Origin: Trissonchulus latispiculum
Lineage: Eukaryota; Nematoda; Enoplea; Enoplida; Ironidae
Reading direction: 5' to 3'
Assembly (NCBI GenBank): GCA_030248195.1
Contig: JASAND010020843.1
Coordinates: 1-64,000 of the forward strand
DNA: 64,000 bases
A program made the translations under genes and the position numbers. Below are positions 1-10,090 of the stretch, in pieces. The notes under the pieces were generated by a model. It ran no database searches, was not told where the DNA came from, and saw nothing but the letters and a program-made list of their open reading frames with translations. Each line of letters starts with the position of its first letter. Within the stretch, counting starts at the first letter, position 1.

Positions 1-1278
1 CTATAATACCTCCTTCCCGTTTGGTTTACTGGAATAGGTTTGCGATAAGTATCAGTTTAGTGGTTGTGCCTTTTGTTGGGGTCGCACATGTATGGAATGT
101 AAACATGTATGCAACAATCATGTATGAACATTTTTATGTGTTTCAATGCTGTATTACAAGATGCCCTATCAAAATAATTGATGTAGCTCCGGAAATAGGT
201 AACAGATCGTCGGGTATGTCCAAATACTTTTTCTTATGTTCATACGTATGTACGTATTAGAGAACAAAAGGCACAAACACTGCAGGTGGGTCTCCTCCAC
301 GCCTCCATATAGTAAGACATTAGTGCGTGCGAGGGGGGCGGTTTTTTCACACCATTTATTCATTCATTCATAACCAACAGTCAGTCAGATCGCAATCATT
401 AAAGGGGCAACCGTTTGAGGATGGGGATTGCTAAAACAAGATAAATGGAATGTGAATTCTGATTTTTTTGTTTAACCCTTTTATGCCCACGGCGGCCATT
501 TGGCAAGTGTGGTGATTTTTGGCATGTTATTTTTTGGGACAGGACCCAGTTGCCGATTGGCAATCTGTGCATTTGCTCCTTTTTTCCAACACGTCCACCT
601 AATTTTGGGAAATATTTCGACACCTGCTTGAAAGATCTAGTTTCTATAGCATTCCGCCGGCTACGAAAATTTTGATGATTTGAAGCCCTGTTCGAGCGCT
701 GCATTCAAGCAAATATAGAGCCGGCCGTAGTTCGTCGGCTGAAACTTCGTTCCACCAGGTGATGCGGGGGTGATGTGCATTGAAATAACGTATAGTTTAC
801 TCTGTCTTAGAATCAACATTTTCACCTAGAAATCGATTATATATATAGTTGCTTTTCTGCACTGAAAGTTTAGCAAAAATTCATACTTTTCCCGACTTTG
901 ACGGCTTCTAGCTTTTTGTTGGTACATCGGAGGCCCAAAATCGCTGCATTCAAAAATGTAGAGAATTTTATTCTGTATGGATTGGTGGTAGTCCCATCTC
1001 TCTAGGTGGTTTCAGTAAAAAATGGCAGCTAAAAATGTAAAATTCGTCATTTTGAGCCGATTTCCCCGAGAAGTCTTGGGCAGAAGAGGGCTAATAAAGT
1101 GAAGCCTTAACGATTTTCCCATCACATAGATTATTGATACTAATTTTCCATTTTTATTTTAAAGTCGGCGTTTGGTGCAGTAGTATTGATTGTTTTTGTT
1201 TGCTGATATTTTCTCCGTAGCCTCCGGTCTGTCGATTTTTAAGAAGCCAGTAATGGTTTTGTGTGTTTGTATTTTTAG
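1..1278. other. non-coding: upstream intron of the carrier gene
   Basis: No coding exon could be supported on either strand. The short open frames here lack family resemblance and convincing splice sites. The stretch precedes a carrier exon that begins at an intron acceptor, so most of it is probably intron. One recognisable item is a TTAA at 472-475 followed by CCCTTTTATGCCCACGG. The reverse complement of this end also occurs three times in the SRP RNA cluster, which suggests the end of a TTAA-target transposon. Confidence 0.5.
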
Positions 1279-1425
1279 GTATTCTGAGAACAATAGTTGC
1301 CGGCGGCATCGGTGGAGTGTCTCTCTGGGTGGCCATTTTCCCTGCGGATGTGATCAAGTCCAGAGTTCAGGTGGAGGGTGGTGGCTCCTTTTTGGCTACC
1401 GGCCTTGGCATCTTCAGGAACGAAG
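1279..1425 (+). CDS. SLC25A15-like mitochondrial carrier, penultimate exon
   Basis: This internal exon starts after a TTTTTAG acceptor and ends GAAG|GTAGAC, entering and leaving in phase 1. It encodes the start of the third mitochondrial-carrier repeat. The segment IVAGGIGGVSLWVAIFPADV carries the P-x-D-x-x-K signature (PADVIK), followed by SRVQV and IFRNEG. Mitochondrial carriers are inner-membrane antiporters built from three such repeats of two helices each. The wording around the signature and the following exon is closest to the ornithine/citrulline carrier (SLC25A15/SLC25A2), which feeds the urea cycle. The carnitine carrier SLC25A20 is the main alternative. Earlier exons lie outside the window or were not recognised. 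Confidence 0.8.
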
Positions 1426-1538
1426 GTAGACGCTAGCTAGGATTGGTTCTGTTCCGTCTTTAGCATCTTAGTTCGTGTTAGTTTGTCCGGCTTGTTACCC
1501 ATTTGAACCAGATTCGTCCTTTTGTCTCGAGATTAAAC

Positions 1539-2511
1539 TAGTGTTGGGATTGGCCGGGATTTTCCATGGTTGGCTTGGCTTGGCTTGGCCGGAGTTTGAA
1601 GTTGGCCGGCCAATTGGCCGTTGGCCGATGGCCGGCCATTGGCCGTTGGCCGGCCAACGGCCAATGGCCAACGGCCAATTGGCTGGCCGTTGGCCGTTGG
1701 CCGATGGCCGGCCAATGGCCGTTGGCCGGCCAACGGCCAATGGCCAAAGGCCAACTGGTTGGCCGTTGGCCGCTCGTTGGCCGTTGGCTGTTTCTTGGCC
1801 GTAAGCTATTGGCCGTTCTTTAGCTATTTTTCAACGTTGCCGAGCTGGAATTTAATATTTTTATTCGTCTACCGTGCTTAATCAGGCGTCAACTTAATTA
1901 AACTTTATTTCAATAGTACAAATTACAATTTACAATATTTGTAAAATAGTTTTTCCAAACTTTTTAGCTCCAACCTGCGATAACTCTGTTTTAATTTTGC
2001 TGGAGGACAATAAAGTGATGAGACGTTCACCGCCAGACAAATTTAAAAACTACGTTGTTAGCACACTTAAAATTTGCATGCAATTAGCAAATTTAATTGT
2101 AAAATAACGCTAATGACAATAAAAATTGTCAACATCTAAGTGAAAATCTGTAGTACTGTATCTAACGTAACGTTTATACAGCAACATGTTTACGATATTA
2201 TGCAGCAAAATTAAATTTTTCAACACAGTTAACGCACAAGATCAGTAAATTTGAGCTTGGCCAGCACTCGGCCATTGGCCAGCCAACGGCCAACGGCCAG
2301 CCAGTTGGCCGTTGGCCGGCCAACGGCCATTGGCCGGCCATCGGCCAACGGCCAGCCAATTGGCCGTTGGCCATTGGCCGTTGGCCGGCCAACGGCCAAT
2401 GGCCGGCCAAGCCAACTGGCCGAGATTTTCTCGGCCAACGGCCAATGGCTTGGCCGGCCAATGGCCGGCCATTTGCCAGCCATTGGCCGCACCGGCCAAT
2501 GCACAACACTA
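1539..2511. mobile_element. non-autonomous hAT element with GGCC arrays
   Basis: The element has terminal inverted repeats TAGTGTTG...CAACACTA flanked by an exact 8-bp duplication GATTAAAC (1531-1538 and 2512-2519), which is diagnostic of hAT transposition. Just inside each end is a block of tandem, mutually inverted TTGGCCGG/CCAATGGCC motifs (about 1600-1790 and 2263-2500), with an AT-rich core between. No transposase is encoded. It sits in the last intron of the SLC25A15-like gene. All the open frames that read through the GGCC blocks are low-complexity artefacts. Confidence 0.85.
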
Positions 2512-2854
2512 GATTAAACCAGTTTGAACAAAGTTTTTGAATTATGCCCGTTTGAGCAAATCTAAAACAGGCTAAGTTTTGTGACCGGAACATGCTCTGA
2601 TGATTGTAATAAGGAAACCGGACCAACACGGAGAAACTGACAATTTCTCTATTTCTCCTGATCATGCTTCATCGGCTAATCGAGACGAGAGATAGAGAGG
2701 GGGAGTGGAGATCCTATTATCTGCTCGGTTCATTGTTAGTCTTTTATTGACTGAAGGTTATGATAGTTGATTTGCAGAGAAGCCTGCAAAGAACAAATGA
2801 TAGGCAAATTGAAGTTAATTAATTGCAGTTTAATTATGTTTTCTCATGTTATAG

Positions 2855-2982
2855 GGTTTCGTGCACTCTATAAAGGATTAGGACCCAGCATTATCAGATC
2901 ATTCTTTGCCACCGGGGCTCTCTTTGTTGCCTACGAAGCTACCAAGAAAGGAGGACACATTCTTGCTGATCCGTTTTTATAA
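2855..2982 (+). CDS. SLC25A15-like mitochondrial carrier, last exon
   Basis: This is the terminal coding exon, after the acceptor TTATAG. It joins the preceding exon in phase 1, restoring ...RNEGFRALYKGLGP across the junction. The rest reads SIIRSFFATGALFVAYEATK followed by a short tail and TAA at 2980-2982. The segment LYKGLGPSIIR-(F/A)xA-x-GALFxAYE is the conserved sixth transmembrane region. The ALF-AYE wording favours the ornithine carrier branch. The C-terminal extension after the final helix (KGGHILADPFL) is short, as usual for the family. Only the C-terminal third of the protein is visible in this window. Confidence 0.8.
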
Positions 2983-3096
2983 CAATTTATATTTTTATTT
3001 TTGTTTTCTGTTTTATGTATTATTATGCGAATAGAGTGTGATTAAATTATTATGTGCATCCAGATATGTTTGATTTATAGTACAAAGTTTAGAAAT

Positions 3097-3102
3097 AATA
3101 AA
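3097..3102 (+). promoter_or_regulatory. poly(A) signal of the carrier gene
   Basis: AATAAA lies 115 bp after the TAA stop. It is the first canonical signal downstream on this strand, and the convergent coiled-coil gene ends beyond it. Confidence 0.6.
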
Positions 3103-3441
3103 TGGTTGTGTTGTTTTGTGCTGTGCTCGGTTTTTCATTTTACCAGTTTGAGCAGATGCGTTAAGGTGTTGTGTACTGGTGGGGCAGGCAACTTAGGGAT
3201 AGCAGTTACTTTTTCTTTCTTGAAAAATTGTTTGAAGCAGTGTCGTCTGTCCTGTATCTTCTGTAGATGTTTAACGATTATGATATATCGTAATGCAGTA
3301 AAGGTGTGCAGGGTATAAGATTATGCCAGGTATAGAGTTGTGCCCGGGCTGACCCGTGTCCGTTTCTTAGAATGGAGTTCATGGAATTTTTAGATATCAA
3401 ATTGCGATTTGGAGTGGAGGGTTGTTGGTGGTTGGTTGAAT

Positions 3442-4215
3442 CAAGAGTACATAATAACTAAGAGTGTGACAAGCGCCACACTCTTAGCTATTAAGGCTGG
3501 GGACATCATCTGCACGATAACGGCTGACCCGGGGTATGGCTTTTTCCTAGGCAAAAATTTCTGGGGGGGATGTCTGGGGGGGGGGCTAGGATTTCTGGGG
3601 GGGAAGAAAATTTTTTAGAAAAATGTCTAAAAATAGCTATTTTTTGCTGCCGAGCTAAAATATTAACTATTTTTAACTTAAATTTAAGCTTAAAATAGCT
3701 AAAAAATGCTTAAAAATAGGTAAAAATCCGGCGAAGCCGGAAAAAATTTTCAAAATTTGCCCTCTAAACCCTATTTTTCCGGGCACTTTAGGGTAGGGGG
3801 GGTTCTGGGGGGGGAAGGCCCGAATCCTGGGGGGGGAACGGATTTCTGGGGGGTGGGGGGGGGCCCCCCCCAACCCCCCCCCTGTAGGAAAAAGCCAGAC
3901 CCCCTACACAAATTAGACCGCAGTGACCCCTCCCACATATGAGTACCTGGTACACATTTGTGTACCATCACTCGCTTGTATGTTTATGTGTTGAAGCTCA
4001 AATATGGCCAGTTGCTGATAGAACGTTTTTGGCTTCAACACATAAACATACAAGCGAGTGATGGTACACAAATGTGTACCAGGTACTCATTTGTGGGAGG
4101 GGTCACTGGGGTCTAATTTGTGTAGAGGGTCAGCCGTTATCGTTCAGATGATGTCCCCAGCCTTAATAACTAAGAGTGTGACGCTTGTCACACTCTTAGT
4201 TATTATGTACTCTTG
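3442..4215. mobile_element. non-autonomous element with hairpin-tipped inverted ends
   Basis: The ends CAAGAGTAC...GTACTCTTG are perfect inverted repeats extending about 100 bp inward, flanked by the direct repeat GTTGAAT (3435-3441 and 4216-4222). Each arm contains its own small palindrome (CTAAGAGTGTGAC...CACACTCTTAG). A second, 80-bp-arm hairpin lies in the right half (about 3924-4105). The centre is made of G-runs and C-runs. There is no coding capacity. The 7-8 bp duplication suggests a hAT-like transposase, but the ends are not a standard hAT sequence. Confidence 0.75.
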
Positions 4216-4282
4216 GTTGAATTGATAGCGTACAGGGGGTATGTCGCGCTTCATAATACATACTTAAATTAAGTGGCAGTGC

Positions 4283-4288
4283 TTTATT
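4283..4288 (-). promoter_or_regulatory. poly(A) signal of the coiled-coil gene
   Basis: AATAAA on the - strand, about 145 bp after the stop codon of the coiled-coil gene. Confidence 0.6.
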
Positions 4289-4429
4289 AAATATTGACAC
4301 ATATATATTCGTGACAGTGCCAGAAGGTTCATGCGGTGTGGCTATTTGGGGTAACATTGTTCAGCCGCACTATCATATCGAATACATACAAAGGAAAGTC
4401 AGAAAGTGATTTCATGCCAATGCAAATTC

Positions 4430-4559
4430 TCATTGAGAACTGGTGGTAGAGCACTGGTGTAGCAGTTCCTCGTATTGCTCGTGGCGTGATCGCAGATCTT
4501 TCAAGCGAGACAAAAGTTCGGCATCTCTCTTTGATGTCTCCGGCTGTGGTTTTGGGGAT
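4430..4559 (-). CDS. coiled-coil gene, exon 9 (last)
   Basis: Acceptor TGTTTTAG|A, entered in phase 2 (AG+A = Arg). It encodes SPKPQPETSKRDAELLSRLK then DLRSRHEQYEELLHQCSTTS and ends SQ-stop. This is a short helical segment with a polar tail. The extra upstream open frame to 4798 is intron sequence made of GGATCG repeats. Confidence 0.75.
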
Positions 4560-4589
4560 CTAAAACAAATTACAGCTAGGAATCCCTTG

Positions 4590-4705
4590 TAGTGATGTGG
4601 ATCGGATCGGCAAAATCGATCCGATCTGCGATCCGGAGTTCGGATCGGATGGGTAGGCCTGCTGGATCGGATCGTTTGAGTCAGTCGGATCGGCGATCCC
4701 ACTAA
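4590..4705. repeat. GGATCG array, possible left end of an hAT-like element
   Basis: Begins TAGTGATGTGGATCGGATCGG and continues as dense GATCGGATC palindromic motifs. A matching inverted end (CCGATTCGATCCACAGCACTA) closes at 7230. The two could be the ends of one 2.6 kb hAT-like element enclosing the large foldback, but the 8-bp flanks (ATCCCTTG and ATAGGAAG) do not match, so this is unproven. Confidence 0.45.
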
Positions 4706-5459
4706 CCACATTAATTGAACGCATATTTGCGACTGAACTTGACTTTTATCTTTATCTGTGTACTGTTTGGTGTTTAGTAAGATATTTCTTTCTACCAACC
4801 AAACTTGCTGTTGGTTCTGTGTTTCTCATCTCAAGTTTAGCATTTATTATTTTAGTAAACAACTTATTACAACAGCTCAATGCTTTACTGCATAAGTTTT
4901 CTGCAATGCATCTGGCATTGTGGTATCAAAAGAGCACAAGTGTATTAAGCTGCGAAGCAAATGAAAACGATAAATAATAATAATAATAAATTATTCACAA
5001 CCCTAATTAGTGTTGCTTATTGCTTACGGTTGTCAGAATTTCGGAATGAAATTTTATGATTGAGCTCTTGTCTGTGGCTAAGATATCCAAAATCTGTAGG
5101 AGTCAAATCCAGTTTCTTATAAAATTTGCTTCCCGCAATGTTTTTAGAGTTTTATAGTAGTCCATTCTATTTTAGCTGTATAGTATCAGTTTCCAACAAA
5201 AATTCAGTTAAATTTCTGGTCAAATCCTAAAATTTGATTTGATTTGTTGCGGCGCTCCAAAAGCTACATTTCAGTTTTGGTGCCTCTTAAATTCATAATG
5301 TTAAATTTGTATTTTGGTGTATTAATTTCGTACCCTACTTAATCTGTATAATTTTGCACAATTATGCATTTGTATTTCGGAATGATAAAATGAATCTGTA
5401 TAATTTTGTACAATTATGCATTTGTATTTCGGAATGATAAAATGATGAAACTTCAATGA

Positions 5460-7028
5460 CACTAAAGTCTGACCAAAAATTCTTGGAACCGAACTGTGAC
5501 CGCTTGTCCTGAGTTAACCTTTGAAGTTAGTCTATATAAAGTATATATTTTTAGAAACCTCAGGAGGAGGAGAATCCGGTAAAACCACCATATCCGGTCT
5601 ATATCCGGTTACCGGATGCCAAATCGATAAAAACGCTTCAGATTCGGAAAGAGAACGTTAATTAACTCATACTCTAGCATATTGGTCCTTGGCCCAAGAC
5701 GTCTCCGAAAATCCGGTCACATCCGGTCCATGTCCGGTAACCGGATGTCTAGGTCACAGAAACTGTACAGCAAGATGGGTAGGTCGTACAGTTTGAATTT
5801 TGGCTTCAGCGGGTCGAAATTAGACTATATACGAAGTTTTGTCCAATTTGGACCACAATTGCTTGACTTATGGTCGTATCCGGTGCGAACAAAACCGGAA
5901 AAATCGGTTTTTCCGGTCTGGTGCTCGGAATCACGGATAAAAATGTTAGTTTTTGGCACAATGAATATTTGGGAGACTACTTTTATTTTACCGGTGTCAA
6001 AGTAATCGAATATCCGGTCGATTTTCGGTTCTGAGCTTTGAAATTTGAGATTTCATGGGCTATTATCTCAGTATCCGGTTGGTCCGGAAGTCAAATTATT
6101 TCATTGAAATGATATTTCGTCTATCCCTAACAAGTATCAACCTCAAATTACTTCATATCTGCTGTAATTTTTGAATGATAGCGTTTTAAAAGTGGGCTGA
6201 TTTTGCTTGTTTTGTCTAAGCGTTAAACCGGATATGAGATTTGATCCTATACGCTTAGCTTTGTCGCATGTCATATAAGTTATTTTTGAACCATTTTTAA
6301 AAAGCTATCATTCAAAAATTACAGCAGATATGAAGTAATTTGAGGTTGATGCTTGTTAGGGATAGACGAAATATTATTTCAATGAAATAATTTGACTTCC
6401 GGACCAACCGGATACTGAGATAATAGCCCATGAAATCTCAAATTTCAAAGCTCAGAACCGGAAATCGACCGGATATTCAATTACTTTGACACCGGTAAAA
6501 TAAAAGTAGTCTCCCAAACATTCATTGTGCCAAAAACTAACATTTTTATCCGCGATTCCGAGCACCAGACCGGAAAAAGATTTTTCCGGTTTTTTTTCGC
6601 ACCGGATACGACCATAAATCACGCAATTGTGGTCCAAATTGGACAAAACTTCGTATATAGACTAATTTCGACCCGCTGAAGCCAAAAATTCAATCAGCGA
6701 AGCTGTACGACCTACCCATCTTGCTGTACAGTTTTTGTGACCTAGACATCCGGTTACCGGACATGGATCGGATGTGACCGGATTTTCGGAGATGTCTTTG
6801 GCCAAGGACCAATATGCTAGAGTATGAGTTAATTAACGTTCTCTTTCCGAATCTGAAGCGTTTTTATCGAGTTGGCATCCGGTAACCGGATATAGACCGG
6901 ATATGGTGGTTTTACCGGATTCTCCTCCTCCTGAGGTTTCTAAAAATATATACTTTATATAGACTAACTTCAGAGGTTAAACTCAGGACAAGCGCTCGGT
7001 TCCAAGAATTTTTGGTCAGACTTTAGTG
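5460..7028. mobile_element. 1.57 kb foldback element with about 730-bp arms
   Basis: The left arm (about 5460-6195) and right arm (about 6297-7028) are near-perfect reverse complements around a loop of roughly 100 bp. The ends are CACTAAAGTCTGACC...GGTCAGACTTTAGTG. The arms carry repeated TATCCGGTTACCGGA-type motifs. Open frames over the arms are mirror images of each other and are not genes. The terminal CACTA is reminiscent of CACTA/CMC transposons, but no clean 2-3 bp target duplication was found (TGA against TGG). It lies in the intron between exons 8 and 9 of the coiled-coil gene. Confidence 0.75.
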
Positions 7029-7104
7029 TGGAAGCTGTGTTTGACAATGCAAAAAATAAATGTCATGAAAAATCTAGTTTCGCTTAGTTTTTTGAATAAG
7101 TCAT

Positions 7105-7230
7105 TTCGGATCGCCGGAGCGGATCGGATCGACCGATCCAGGACCTGGATCGGATCGGATCGACAAGTAATTTTGCTGGATCGGATCGGATAAATTTTTA
7201 GCTGCCGATCCGATTCGATCCACAGCACTA
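7105..7230. repeat. GGATCG array, possible right end of an hAT-like element
   Basis: GATCGGATCG motifs ending CCACAGCACTA, the inverted counterpart of the array starting at 4590. See that entry for the missing target duplication. Confidence 0.45.
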
Positions 7231-7372
7231 ATAGGAAGGACCTTATTTTCTGATATGCATATATAACTATAATTGTGTTTATTTAGCTTGTTGAGCATAA
7301 TATTAGTGAATGATTAAATTTGTGAATTAAACCGTAAGTGTGTTTCGGAATAAAATGTTTCTAGATAGATAC

Positions 7373-7537
7373 CTGATTTTTGATTTTTCTTCAATCAGCA
7401 TTCGAAGTTCTTCAATGTCCTTTCGAACCAGTGTTGTGTATTCGGCTGCGTCTGTTCTTTGCTTGAGATGAGATTCAAATTCTTTTGCGGTTTCTTCGTA
7501 TTTTTGCTGGTAACTTATTAGTTCTTCGATTCTGGCT
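7373..7537 (-). CDS. coiled-coil gene, exon 8
   Basis: Acceptor TTACCAATAG|A and donor ATCAG|GTATCT, phase 2 in and out, 165 nt. It encodes ARIEELISYQQKYEETAKEF, then a stretch ending KDIEELRMLIEEKSKI. It is strongly heptad-patterned and rich in Glu, Lys and Gln. Confidence 0.8.
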
Positions 7538-7876
7538 CTATTGGTAAATAAAAGAATCACACATATCCTGCGCATCAGTCTAACTCTGACTTGGTGTTTG
7601 AGTAGAACCTCGAAGTGAATACGGTCGAGCAAGTCCACATCTGAGATGCCATGGATCTCTCGGTATGTCAAAATTATGTGTATAAGCTCTCCGTTCCTGA
7701 GGATCCCGGGAGGAATTTCACGTAGGGGTTTTTGTAAAAGTGTTTACCTCATCACTGGTTGGTTGATTTCAAAATACAGCATGCTAAACTGCGGTATGCC
7801 GTTGAGTTGGATTGAGTTGAGTTCAGATACGTTTGAATTCAAACGCGTATAACCATACAAGCTAAATCTGTCTTAC

Positions 7877-8026
7877 TTAGCTTCCAGGAGCTCTTTTTCA
7901 AGTGTCGACTTTTGTTGAAGCACGGTTTGATGGTCTTGATTCCGTTTGAATTTTTCCTCCGTTTGTTTTCTACTTTCTTCGATTAGCAGAGTTTCGAATT
8001 CCTGAATTTTCTTTTGCGCTTCACGA
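7877..8026 (-). CDS. coiled-coil gene, exon 7
   Basis: Acceptor TTCATTTTAG|T and donor GCTAA|GTAAGA, phase 2 in and out, 150 nt. It encodes REAQKKIQEFETLLIEESRK and continues to TLEKELLEAK. The upstream intron carries the 4.4 kb non-LTR retrotransposon. Confidence 0.8.
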
Positions 8027-8294
8027 CTAAAATGAACAGGACGGGATATGAGGCGTACAATCTTTTGGTTCTGAGTTCGTACAATCTGAGTTTAATGTTC
8101 TAACGTTAAGTGAGCTGAAAATACTGCCACCTCTCCGATGTTGTCGCCTCAAAGCGGTGGAAAGGCGGACCTTCCTGGGACGAGGCTTTTCCCTCCCCTT
8201 GGATGCGAAACGGCAACCCTTTTCTTCTTCCCTTCTCCAAGAAGGCAAGACCTCCCATGGTGTCCCATGCCCCGTCCAGGCGGGTTTTTTTTGA

Positions 8295-8711
8295 AGCCGG
8301 GGCCCAGGCCACCCCGCCTTCTGGCGCCGGCTTCTAATACTGGCGGGCGATGTTGAAGAAAACCCGGGCCCCACGTATCCGTGTGGGTCCTGTGGTCAGA
8401 ACGTTACCAGAAAGGACTACTCCATGGCATGCCACGGTTGTGACATCTGGTTCCACCGTGTCTGTCTCCGTTTGTCAGTCAAGGACCTACTGAGGGAATA
8501 CTCCTGCGGGTGGACTTGCTCAAACGGTCCCTCCACCAGCTCAGCAGCCCAGGTCCAGTCACTCAATCCCGCCCATCCCATCCCATCACCCAGCCCCGCA
8601 CATCCCTCCAGCCACCCCCAAGCTTGCCCGCCGGCGAACCGACCCGGCAGGCCCGCCCGGGTCAAACAGAGACAGCAAACCCACAACAGCCGCAGAGCCC
8701 TCAGATTTCTG
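8295..8711 (+). pseudogene. retroelement N-terminus: 2A-like peptide and PHD finger
   Basis: From 8334 the frame reads LLILAGDVEENPGP, matching the 2A ribosome-skipping consensus (D-x-E-x-NPG|P), so translation would be expected to release the upstream peptide at G|P. Directly after comes a Cys4-His-Cys3 finger: CGSC, then MACHGC, then WFHRVC, then CGWTC, the spacing of a PHD finger. A Pro/Ser-rich linker follows. A TGA in a T8 run (8292-8294) and a TAG at 8712-8714 interrupt the frame; the TAG replaces a likely Gln codon. Similar 2A sequences are known from APE-type retrotransposons of trypanosomes and several marine invertebrates. Skipping activity here is inferred, not shown. Confidence 0.85.
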
Positions 8712-8714
8712 TAG

Positions 8715-9400
8715 TGGAATTCCAATGGCCTCAGCTCAAGCAAAAGAGCTGAATTGGCCAAAATGCTCCATGACCGCAACGTCGACGTTGCCGTCCTTCA
8801 GGAAACCCACCTCCAACCGGGCATGAACTTTGAAGTCAAGGGCTACACCGTCTACCGGGCCGACCGTCTGGTCAGAAGGAACCGCAATGCCCGTGGGAGC
8901 AAAATTGGCGGAGGCTTAGCCACTCTCATCAAACAGGGCATCCAGCACCACCTCCTGCCTGCCACCCCCACCGGGGATACCACCACTGAACTGTTGTCCG
9001 TCAAACTGTTTGAGGCCCGTGAACTGACTGTTACGAACATTTATGTGCCACCTGTCGTCACCTGCCAGCAGGACAACAGAACCCAGCAGTTCGACCCATC
9101 CGCCCTGCCCTCCGGTAGGGGATCCCTTATCCTAGGGGATCTAAATGGACATAACCCTCCCTGGGACACCTCAGCGTCTGCCTCCGATTCCGTCGGAGAG
9201 AAATTCGAGGACTGGATGGAATCGAAAGGTTTTGTTCCAGTTAACGACGGGTCCAGAACTAGAACAAATCCCACCACCGGCAACGGATCGGCCCCAGACG
9301 TGTCGGCTGTACACGCATCGTTGGTCCCTGCTGTCTCCTGGTCGGTCGACCCATCCCCTCTGACTCGGACCACCACCCCATTTGGCTGTCTGTCTCCGCT
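8715..9400 (+). pseudogene. retroelement AP endonuclease domain
   Basis: Reads WNSNGLSS at the N-terminus, then DVAVLQETHL (catalytic Glu), GGGLATLIKQG, SLILGDLNGHNPPWD (Asp and Asn of the active site) and, after a frameshift near 9350, SDSDHHPIWLSV, which supplies the catalytic SDHHP. This is the DNA-nicking domain that makes the insertion site in target-primed reverse transcription. All the main motifs are still visible, but the reading frame changes before the last one. Confidence 0.85.
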
Positions 9401-10090
9401 GCCGGCCCTCCGACGAAGAAGAAGCTGAAGCGGGTACGGCTGGCCAAAACGGATTGGTCACTATTTGCCGATATCTTGGACCGAAAGCTCAGCGAATCCT
9501 TTCCTGACCCAGACTGCAGCCTCAATCACCTAGTCAGATCCTTCAGCTCCGCCATCGTGGAAGCCCAGGATGCCTCTGCCCCCTATGGGGACTCAAGGGC
9601 TCCTGCGCCCTGGTGGAATGCAGAAGCTGCCGCAGCCATTCAGACGAGAGAGCGTCTGGCAACTGAGGCTAAAACTGATCGACATAAGCTAGAAGAATGG
9701 AAAACCGCCTGCCGGGAAGCCAGAAGAATTATTGCCAAGTCGAAACGGGACCACTGGATCCAGTATGTATCACGTCTGGATGCCAGAACCGATCCGAAAG
9801 AAATCTGGAACACAGTCAAGGGCCTGAACGGAAGACCGAGAGCGGCCCCTTCAGGGGCATGTCTTCAGCGAAATGGCAAATTCTTCTCTACTCCCAGGTC
9901 AAAGGCCTCTGCATTCATCAAGGAATACGCCCGAGTCGGTGCCGTCAGATCCCGTAAATCTGACTGGAAAACGGTCATTGAAACGAAGAACGATCTGAAT
10001 AGCCCGTGTGGCCATCCCGACGACGAACCCAGCGCCTGTGCTCCCTTCTCCATGGGCGAACTTCAAACGGTTCTCCAGAGACTCAGCCAG
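9401..10090 (+). pseudogene. retroelement linker between endonuclease and RT
   Basis: This frame continues from SDHHP as KKKLKRVRLAKTDW and runs through a helical, basic linker (for example REARRIIAKSKRDHWIQYV and DPKEIWNTVKGLNG), as found between the endonuclease and RT in I/Jockey-type elements. It ends at a frameshift near 10090, where the RT frame takes over. Confidence 0.8.

Noticed and set aside
1475..2665. Many Gly/Pro/Trp/Ala frames on both strands over GGCC arrays
   Set aside because: Low-complexity translations of palindromic repeats inside a hAT element; all six frames are open for the same reason. The same applies at 20.6, 21.7, 25.6 and 39.7 kb.
5682..6646. Paired frames of 107 and 64 codons with shared text on opposite strands
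   Set aside because: They are mirror images created by the foldback arms, not two genes.
5460..7028. CACTA/CMC superfamily assignment of the foldback
   Set aside because: The termini begin CACTA, but flanks TGA/TGG do not give a clean target duplication and no transposase is present.
4590..7230. A single 2.6 kb hAT enclosing the foldback
   Set aside because: The terminal repeats are plausible but the 8-bp flanks do not match, so it was not called as one element.
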